This document shows, piece by piece, positions 6,344-11,214 of a stretch of 11,214 nt of DNA. Position numbers and translations under genes: made by a program. A model generated the notes under the pieces. It saw only the letters and a list, made by a program, of their open reading frames with translations. It searched no databases and was not told the DNA's origin. Each line of letters starts with the position of its first letter. The stretch's first letter is position 1. The DNA is taken from the NCBI GenBank assembly GCA_035549615.1, contig DASZQO010000330.1, forward strand, positions 1-11,214. Reading direction: 5' to 3'. The stretch is from JAKAWQ01 sp035549615 (lineage in GTDB: Bacteria; Pseudomonadota; Alphaproteobacteria; Acetobacterales; Acetobacteraceae).

Positions 6344-7042
6344 TCAGCTCTGGTAAGCCGGCCGGATCGCGAGCGTGCCGAGCACCGCGGCGAGCGGCAC
6401 CAGGGCTGCAACCCAGGCGCCGAGCAGGGTGAGACCACCGCCGACGGCGGCTCCGGTCGTGTAGAGAGCGAAGGCCGCGATCTCCCGCGCCGTGCGATAG
6501 GGTATGAGCCCTGTTTCGCCCGGCCGGGAGTCAAGGCCGGCAAGCGTGGATACGATATCGACCAATGTCCCGGTGAAGACGGTCGTGATGATGCCGGGCA
6601 GATTGAAGTGCCGCGCAAGCACGCTCTGGGCGCCCATTCCTCCTGCTGCGAGCGGGATCAGGACGAAGGGCAGTACATTGCCCGCCCGTCCCATGGCGAT
6701 GAGGAGCAAGACAAACAGGGCGAGCAATCCCGCCTCGATCGTGAAGCCCAGGGCCGTCCCACGCGACCAGGTACCGCGTGGCACTCGAAGCAAGGGCCGG
6801 GAGGCGATCGCCACGCCGGCAACGAAGCCCAGAAGTGCCGCCAGAGAGCGGGCGGCCGCCGCGCTTCGCCCCTGGCCGATCGCGACCCCGAGCAGCACCG
6901 CATTGCCGGTCATTGCCGAGGTGAAGACCTGCCCGAGGGCCACGAAGCTCAGCGCATCCATGGCCCCCGCGCCGAGGGCGAGCAGTCCGACCGCCGTTTC
7001 CGTGCGCGCGGGGTGCCCTTTCTTGGGTGCGCCGTCCGTCAT
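6344..7042 (-). CDS. DUF1275 (YoaK-family) membrane protein
   Basis: This is a 232-residue inner-membrane protein. After a short polar N-terminus it has about six or seven hydrophobic helices (about 15-37, 44-56, 66-84, 98-117, 123-143, 188-207 and 209-226). The family signature is present near the start as GAGAMDALSFVALGQVFTSA followed by MTGN (24-47), with a second family-like block TTVFTGTLVDIVS at 153-165. DUF1275 proteins occur widely in bacteria; transport has been suggested but the substrate is not known. The start ATG overlaps the rsmI stop (ATGA, 7039-7042), so the two are translationally coupled on the - strand. The stop is followed by a small inverted repeat. Confidence 0.92.
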   Translation of the reverse strand: MTDGAPKKGHPARTETAVGLLALGAGAMDALSFVALGQVFTSAMTGNAVLLGVAIGQGRSAAAARSLAALLGFVAGVAIASRPLLRVPRGTWSRGTALGFTIEAGLLALFVLLLIAMGRAGNVLPFVLIPLAAGGMGAQSVLARHFNLPGIITTVFTGTLVDIVSTLAGLDSRPGETGLIPYRTAREIAAFALYTTGAAVGGGLTLLGAWVAALVPLAAVLGTLAIRPAYQS

Positions 7043-7932
7043 GGACCCTTCAGGGCGAGCGCGCGGGCATAGACCTCCCGCCGCGCGGCGCCGGTCTCCT
7101 GGGCCACGCTCGCCACCGCCTCCTTGAAGCTCATTCCGCTTGTAAGCAGTGCCTTGAGCCGTGTTTCGATTTCCGGGGGCGGGATCTCCCTCTCGTCTGG
7201 CGCCGGCCCGACCACCAGCGTGATCTCCCCTCGGGCCGGCTGGTGGCGATAATGCTCCGCGAGCTCGGCAAGCCCACTCCGCCGCACTTCCTCGAACCGC
7301 TTGGTGAGTTCCCGCGCGACGGCCGCTTCGCGCGTGCCGAAGATGCTTGCGAGGTCGCCGAGTGTTGCCGCGAGCCGGTGCGGCGCCTCATGCCAGACGA
7401 GCGTCGCCCGCAGCCCCGCCCGCTCAAGCCCGGCGATCCGCGCGAAGGAACTGCGCCGTGGCCCGCTGCGCGCAGGCGGGAAGCCGAGGAAGAGAAACGG
7501 GGACGGCGGCAGGCCGGAGATCGTGAGCGCCACGATAGCGGCACTCGGCCCCGGCACCGCGGAGACGGGCAGTCCGGCGGCCACCGCCGCCCGCACCAGC
7601 CGGAAGCCGGGGTCGGAGAGGACGGGCGTGCCCGCATCCGAAACCAGCGCCACGCGCAAGCCCCGGGCGAGCGCGGCCAGCACCTCCGGAATCCGCTGTT
7701 CTTCGTTATACTCATGCAGCGCCGAAAGCCGGGCACTGATCCCGAACGCGCCCATGAGCCGCCGGGTCACGCGTGTATCTTCACAGAGCACGAGGTCGGC
7801 GGCCTTCAGCGCCGAGATTCCGCGCGCGGCCATATCGCCGAGGTTGCCGATCGGCGTGGAAACCAGCACAAGACCGGCCGGTACGCTCGCGTCTGGCGGT
7901 CTGGAGGATGAGACGCATGATTCGTCGCACAT
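7039..7932 (-). CDS. rsmI: 16S rRNA (cytidine1402-2'-O)-methyltransferase RsmI
   Basis: RsmI transfers a methyl group from S-adenosylmethionine to the ribose 2'-OH of C1402 of 16S rRNA in the ribosomal P site. The 297-residue product has the tetrapyrrole-methylase-like fold with hallmarks in order: LVSTPIGNLGDM (23-34), CEDTRVTRRLM (50-60), VSDAGTPVLSDPG (97-109), VPGPSA (126-131), PFLFLGFPP (145-153) and ARELTKRFEE (206-215). I chose ATG 7932 because AGGA lies 7 nt upstream and the 20 or so residues before the first strand suit the family. An earlier in-frame ATG at 8001 would add 23 Arg-rich residues and run deep into the opposite gene. The 5' end overlaps the lipoprotein gene on the + strand by 16 bp, so the promoter must lie inside that gene. 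Confidence 0.96.
   Translation of the reverse strand: MCDESCVSSSRPPDASVPAGLVLVSTPIGNLGDMAARGISALKAADLVLCEDTRVTRRLMGAFGISARLSALHEYNEEQRIPEVLAALARGLRVALVSDAGTPVLSDPGFRLVRAAVAAGLPVSAVPGPSAAIVALTISGLPPSPFLFLGFPPARSGPRRSSFARIAGLERAGLRATLVWHEAPHRLAATLGDLASIFGTREAAVARELTKRFEEVRRSGLAELAEHYRHQPARGEITLVVGPAPDEREIPPPEIETRLKALLTSGMSFKEAVASVAQETGAARREVYARALALKGP
7903..7907 (+). promoter_or_regulatory. Ribosome binding site deciding the lipoprotein start
   Basis: GGAGG at 7903-7907 is 9 nt from ATG 7917 but directly abuts an in-frame ATG at 7908-7910. Proper spacing favours 7917, which also gives a compact lipoprotein signal peptide beginning MIRR. Confidence 0.6.
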
Positions 7933-9173
7933 TGCTGGTCCTGCTTTCCGCTCTCGGGCTCTCCGCCTGCGCGCCAACCGGCTTCTACACCCCCGGCACA
8001 TCCGGCCAGCCGACCGGTCTCTATTCGGGCGGCGGCAGCTCCATTGCGCCGGAGAGTCGCAAGGTGTCCATCCTTCTGCCGCTCAGCGGCCCGCTCGCGC
8101 CTATCGGCCAATCGATGCTGCAGGCGGCGGAGATCGTGCTCGATACGCCCGGTTCGCCACCCTACAAGGCGTTCGATACGGGCGGCACGCCAGCGGGCGC
8201 AGTCACGGCGGCAAATGAGGCGGTAAGCTACGGGGCCGGCATCATCCTCGGTCCGCTCACCTCTGGAGAAACGGCCGCTGCCGCCCCCGTTGCCCTCAAG
8301 GCGAACATCCCGATGCTCGCCTTCACCAACGACGAATCGCAGGCGCGCCCGGGCGTCTGGGTGCTTGGCATCACTCCCGCCCAGCAGGTGGGGCGCCTTG
8401 TCGCGGCGCTGCAATCCCGCGGCAAGACACGGCTCGCCGCGCTGCTGCCGGAGAATGATTTCGGAGCCGCCATGCAGGCGGCCCTGCAATCGACAGCCTC
8501 CACCGCCGGGGATCCGCCGCCCCTCATCCAGACCTATTCGGAAGGGATCGGCTCGATCAATGACGCCGTTCGGGCGGTCTCGGACTATGCCGACCGCCGC
8601 GGGCCGATCGATGCGCAGATTCGCGCGGCGCGCGCGCTCGACAACGCGGCGGGCCGCGCGCGCATGGCCGAGCTGATGCGTGAACCGATCCCACCGCCGC
8701 CGTTCGATGCGCTTCTCCTCGCCGCCACCGGCACCGACTTGCAGGAGATTGGGGCCTTCCTTCCCTATTACGATGTCAATCCCGGCCCGGTGCAGATCGT
8801 CGGGCCGATCCTTTGGCAGGATCCGGCCGCGCGCCGGGGCGCGCCGCTGGGCGCGGCATGGTATGCGGCGCCCGACCCATCCTCCCGCCAGCAATTCGCA
8901 GATGCCTATGCCGCCAAATATGGCAGCCCTCCGCCGGCACTCGCCGACCTTGCCTTCGATGCCGCGGCGCTCGCCCGCGCGCTTGCGCAAGGGCCGGGCT
9001 ACTCCGTGAGCGCGCTCACCAATCCCTCTGGCTTCAGCGGTGCCGATGGCCTGCTGGCGCTGCGCCCGGATGGCCGGGTCATCCGCGGGCTCGCGGTCTT
9101 CGTGATCAACCCGGGCGGGGAGGCGACGGTACTCGATCCGGCGCCGGCCACTCTCGCTGGAATCGGGACCTGA
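7917..9173 (+). CDS. LppC/LpoA-type penicillin-binding protein activator lipoprotein
   Basis: This is a 418-residue predicted outer-membrane lipoprotein. Its signal peptide MIRRTLLVLLSALGLSAC ends in lipobox LSAC with lipidated C18, and a Gly/Ser/Pro-rich linker follows (19-43). From about residue 47 (RKVSILLPLSGPLAPIGQSM) it has a type-I periplasmic-binding-protein fold: PLSGP...G at the start of lobe 1, GAGIILGPLTSGET, IPMLAFTNDES, and RLAALLPENDFG for the second strand set. In E. coli LpoA this domain joins an N-terminal TPR domain and activates PBP1a; the TPR part is absent here, as is common for shorter alphaproteobacterial members. The divergent pairing with rsmI matches E. coli rsmI-lpoA. 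An amino-acid ABC transporter binding protein is a possible mis-annotation, but no permease genes are nearby. No yraN follows. Confidence 0.85.
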   Translation: MIRRTLLVLLSALGLSACAPTGFYTPGTSGQPTGLYSGGGSSIAPESRKVSILLPLSGPLAPIGQSMLQAAEIVLDTPGSPPYKAFDTGGTPAGAVTAANEAVSYGAGIILGPLTSGETAAAAPVALKANIPMLAFTNDESQARPGVWVLGITPAQQVGRLVAALQSRGKTRLAALLPENDFGAAMQAALQSTASTAGDPPPLIQTYSEGIGSINDAVRAVSDYADRRGPIDAQIRAARALDNAAGRARMAELMREPIPPPPFDALLLAATGTDLQEIGAFLPYYDVNPGPVQIVGPILWQDPAARRGAPLGAAWYAAPDPSSRQQFADAYAAKYGSPPPALADLAFDAAALARALAQGPGYSVSALTNPSGFSGADGLLALRPDGRVIRGLAVFVINPGGEATVLDPAPATLAGIGT

Positions 9174-9232
9174 AGCGTGATCAGGCAAGCCAGACATGCG
9201 CTTGGGCTCGGTTGTTCTGCAGAGCCGATTCC

Positions 9233-9270
9233 CCGGCTTGCGGATCGTTTTGTGATTCCGCTCAAGCCGG
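9233..9270. repeat. Hairpin between the lipoprotein gene and the kinase gene
   Basis: CCGGCTTG (9233-9240) pairs exactly with CAAGCCGG (9263-9270). The next bases CGGA (9241-9244) and TCCG (9257-9260) extend the stem after a 2-nt bulge. It lies 14 nt before the kinase ribosome binding site. It has no T run at its 3' side, so it may be an attenuating leader structure or a transcript-end stabiliser rather than an intrinsic terminator. Confidence 0.45.
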
Positions 9271-9294
9271 ATCTGCTCTGAGCAAGGTGGTACG

Positions 9295-10656
9295 GTGTGG
9301 CTCGCGCTCTGTTTCGGCGGCCCTCCGCTCGCGATTCTCGCGGCGCTGGCGCTGACAGGGAACCTCGCCCTCGTTCCCTTCTTCGCCGCCGCCGCTCTGC
9401 TGGTCCTCTTCGCCGGCATTGCATCCTGGCTCGTTCAGGCCGACCTCGACCGCCTTGCCGCAATCCTCGACCGGCTGGGCACCGGCGCCTCTCTCCGTCC
9501 GGGCGAACCCGAGCCGTTTCTTCCCTTTTTCAAGCCGATCACGGCGGGGCTCGCCCATCTTGCCCGCCGCGGTGCCGCCGAAGCCGCCCGGCTCGCCGAA
9601 CGGCGCAGCAGCGATGAGGCAATTGTCGAGCGTCTGCCTGATGCGCTCCTGATCCTTGATGCGGCACAGAGCGTGATTCGCGCAAACGCGGCCGCCCGCG
9701 CCGCCTTCGGCGCCGAGATCCCGGCTGTACTCCGCCATCCCGAACTGCGCGGCGCGATCGGCCGGGCGCTTGCTTCGGGTGCGGCCGAGACCGCCGATGT
9801 GACCATTCCGGTGCCGGTGGAACGGACGGTGCACGCGAGCGTCCTGCCGCTCATGGCCCAGCACCCCGTCCGCCCCCCGGGGGATTATCGTGAGGAGCAT
9901 CGCGCCGACCGTATCGTGCTCGTCCTCTCGGACCGCACGCGCGAACACGCGATCGAGCGCATGCGCGCAGATTTCGTCGCCAATGCCAGTCATGAGCTGC
10001 GCACGCCACTGGCAAGCCTGATCGGCTTCATTGACACGCTGCGCGGCCCGGCCGCCGATGATCCGCCGGCCCAGCGCCGCTTCCTCAGTATCATGGCCGG
10101 AGAGGCGGCGCGTATGCAGCGATTGATCGATGATCTTCTATCGCTTTCGCGCATCGAGCTCGTCGAGCATCAGCCGCCTGCCGGCGCCGTTGATCTTTCG
10201 AGCCTGCTGCCGCGCATCGCCGCAGGATTCGAGCCACGGCTCGCCGAACGCCATATGCAGCTTCATCTCGCGATCGCGCCCGAGCTTCCGCCCGTCATCG
10301 CCGATGCCGACCAGCTCGCTCAGGTGGTGCAGAATCTTCTCGACAATGCCGTGAAATACGGGCGCGAGAACGGCACCGTCCGGCTGGCGGCTGAAGCGCA
10401 GGGCATGGGTGCGAGCTTCGCCGTAACGGATGACGGGCCGGGCATTCCGCGCCAGCATCTGCCGCGCCTGACCGAACGATTCTACCGCGTGGACAAGGGC
10501 CGCTCGCGGTCCATCGGGGGCACCGGATTGGGGCTTGCGATCGTCAAGCACATCGTCAATCGCCATCGCGGCCAATTGACGATCGAGAGTGTCGAGGGTA
10601 GCGGCAGCACTTTTCGCGTGTGGCTGCCCGCAGCCGGAGGACAGCGCCCATCCTGA
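9295..10656 (+). CDS. phoR: PhoR-type sensor histidine kinase
   Basis: This 453-residue inner-membrane histidine kinase probably phosphorylates a PhoB-like OmpR-family regulator. Two hydrophobic helices (about 2-20 and 24-47) with a very short loop form a PhoR-like membrane anchor with almost no periplasmic sensor. A PAS-like region follows (about 105-215). The catalytic core has the H-box ASHELRTPLASLIGF with H233, the N-box VVQNLLDNAVKYG (344-356), G1 DDGPGIP (379-385), F-box ERFYRVD (394-400) and G2 GGTGLGLA (408-415). The start GTG 9295 is the first usable start after the in-frame stop at 9253-9255, and AAGG at 9284-9287 is 7 nt upstream. The phosphate-regulon assignment rests on architecture alone: no phoB, phoU, pst genes or Pho-box are visible in this window. 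Confidence 0.87.
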   Translation: MWLALCFGGPPLAILAALALTGNLALVPFFAAAALLVLFAGIASWLVQADLDRLAAILDRLGTGASLRPGEPEPFLPFFKPITAGLAHLARRGAAEAARLAERRSSDEAIVERLPDALLILDAAQSVIRANAAARAAFGAEIPAVLRHPELRGAIGRALASGAAETADVTIPVPVERTVHASVLPLMAQHPVRPPGDYREEHRADRIVLVLSDRTREHAIERMRADFVANASHELRTPLASLIGFIDTLRGPAADDPPAQRRFLSIMAGEAARMQRLIDDLLSLSRIELVEHQPPAGAVDLSSLLPRIAAGFEPRLAERHMQLHLAIAPELPPVIADADQLAQVVQNLLDNAVKYGRENGTVRLAAEAQGMGASFAVTDDGPGIPRQHLPRLTERFYRVDKGRSRSIGGTGLGLAIVKHIVNRHRGQLTIESVEGSGSTFRVWLPAAGGQRPS

Positions 10657-10968
10657 CGGATCGCGCGTTCAGGCGGCCGGGCTTTCGCCGGCTGTGCTGC
10701 TTCTGGCGCAGGCGGCTGGGGGGCTGAGCGAGCGATCTCGATCATCCAGACGGACCAGCCCGGCAACGATTTCGCCTCGCTGTTCGAAGCGAGCTGCGGC
10801 CCGGCGGTCGGCCCGACGCTGGCGGCCGAGCTGGATGGCGGCCACGGTGATCCGCGCGCCTCCACTTTCATCGCGCGGATGGAGAGCAGTGTGGCGCGGC
10901 GCATGGAAGCGGCACCGGAGCGGATGGTGATACCGCTCGCCAAGATGACACTGCTCAAGGAGGGCTGA
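10657..10968 (+). pseudogene. Startless coding remnant, possibly a methyltransferase C-terminus
   Basis: The frame from just after the kinase stop to TGA 10966-10968 is open, has strong G/C third positions, and from about 10738 reads like real protein (SIIQTDQPGNDFASLFEASC, later ERMVIPLAKMTLLKEG). It has no ATG or GTG start before 10871, so it cannot be a whole gene as it stands. Upstream, frame 2 reads LSPAVLLLAQAAGG up to a run of six Gs (10719-10724), and a 1-base slip there would join it to this frame. It therefore looks like the 3' end of a decayed or truncated gene, or a sequencing frameshift. TDxPxNDFxxLF loosely recalls SAM-dependent methyltransferases, but this is memory of a short motif and is weak. 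Confidence 0.5.
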
Positions 10969-10981
10969 CCGGCCCGGGCCC

Positions 10982-10990
10982 TGATATAGA
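10982..10990 (+). promoter_or_regulatory. Possible extended -10 promoter for the HAD gene
   Basis: TGATATAGA (10982-10990) fits an extended -10 element (TG-N-TATAGA) and lies 22 nt before the ATG of the HAD gene. No convincing -35 is found 17 nt upstream. GGGCCC repeats at 10976-10981 and 11005-11010 flank it, and the second touches the ribosome binding site. Confidence 0.3.
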
Positions 10991-11012
10991 AGGGCGTCCA
11001 GGGAGGGCCCTC

Positions 11013-11214
11013 ATGCGCATCGCACCCGTCTTTCTCTTCGATCTCGACGGCACGCTCGTCGATAGCGTCTATCAGCATGTTCTCGCCTGGAAGGAGGCGC
11101 TCGATGCCGAGGGGATCGGCCTCTCCGTCTGGCGCATTCATCGCCGGATCGGCATGAGCGGCGGGCTCTTCATGAACCAGCTTCTGCGCGAGACTGGCGT
11201 CGAGATCAGTCATG
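11013..11214 (+). CDS. HAD-superfamily phosphatase, N-terminal part
   Basis: The gene starts at ATG 11013 with GGGAGG (11001-11006) 6 nt upstream and runs off the right edge after 67 codons. The N-terminus MRIAPVFLFDLDGTLVDSV holds HAD motif I, with nucleophile D10 and acid/base D12. The following helical segment (about 17-67, HVLAWKEALDAEGIGLSVWR) is the start of a C1 cap like that of phosphoglycolate-phosphatase or beta-phosphoglucomutase-type enzymes. Substrate cannot be told from this part. It follows the coding remnant on the same strand and may have its own promoter. Confidence 0.9.
   Translation, partial: MRIAPVFLFDLDGTLVDSVYQHVLAWKEALDAEGIGLSVWRIHRRIGMSGGLFMNQLLRETGVEISH

Noticed and set aside
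5953..6618. A 221-codon frame on the - strand with a repeated LWAM...GDAGSGRC pattern.
   Set aside because: It reads through repeat copy B and into the DUF1275 gene in another frame. The apparent peptide repeat is only the 16-bp DNA tandem array.
9196..9255. A 19-codon frame before the kinase gene.
   Set aside because: It has no ribosome binding site and covers the hairpin at 9233-9270; chance is sufficient.
9174..9294. Pho-box upstream of the PhoR-type kinase.
   Set aside because: No pair of CTGTCAT-like direct repeats with the usual spacing is found here.
7806..9419. A 537-codon open frame on the - strand opposite the lipoprotein gene.
   Set aside because: It shadows the LpoA-like gene, is Arg/Gly-rich, has no family motifs and overlaps rsmI as well.
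10482..11213. A 243-codon open frame on the - strand across the kinase end and HAD start.
   Set aside because: It is antisense to two supported genes and to the remnant, crosses their boundaries and has low-complexity translation.

Overview
The window is GC-rich bacterial chromosome with high G/C at third codon positions. It most likely comes from an alphaproteobacterium, probably of the Acetobacteraceae/Rhodospirillales. This placement is an inference from composition, the intergenic repeat style and the gene set (rsmI next to an LppC/LpoA-like lipoprotein, a DUF1275 protein, a PhoR-type kinase); no 16S rRNA or other marker is present.

Layout. Positions 2-70 are the last codons of a + strand gene, probably hemW. 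A gene-free stretch (71-592) carries copy A of a structured intergenic repeat and a 12-bp inverted repeat. Three - strand genes then form a likely operon, transcribed from right to left: a Lon-family peptidase (3272-5749), a two-lobed universal-stress-like protein (2320-3168) and the bacterial family-X DNA polymerase PolX (593-2314). A second gene-free stretch (5750-6343) holds two interleaved inverted repeats (possible RNA pseudoknot or switch), a 25-codon leader ORF abutting the Lon-family gene, and copy B of the repeat in inverted orientation, with a four-unit 16-bp tandem repeat inside it. A DUF1275 membrane protein (6344-7042) and rsmI (7039-7932), both on the - strand, overlap by 4 bp. 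rsmI is divergent from, and overlaps by 16 bp, the start of an LppC/LpoA-type penicillin-binding-protein activator lipoprotein (7917-9173, +). A PhoR-type histidine kinase (9295-10656, +) follows, then a startless coding remnant (10657-10968) and the 5' end of a HAD hydrolase (11013-11214, +).

How the genes may work together. The Lon-like / Usp-like / PolX operon combines proteolysis, stress sensing and DNA gap repair, so a stress-response role is reasonable but unproven. rsmI (ribosome methylation) and the LpoA-like lipoprotein (cell-wall synthesis) are conserved divergent neighbours in many proteobacteria, including E. coli. The kinase probably senses phosphate or envelope state; no response regulator gene is visible here.

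No new defence system, CRISPR array or transposase was seen. The less ordinary features are non-coding: the inverted repeat pair that encloses exactly the lon-like/usp/polX operon, and the interleaved inverted repeats and short ORF ahead of that operon.
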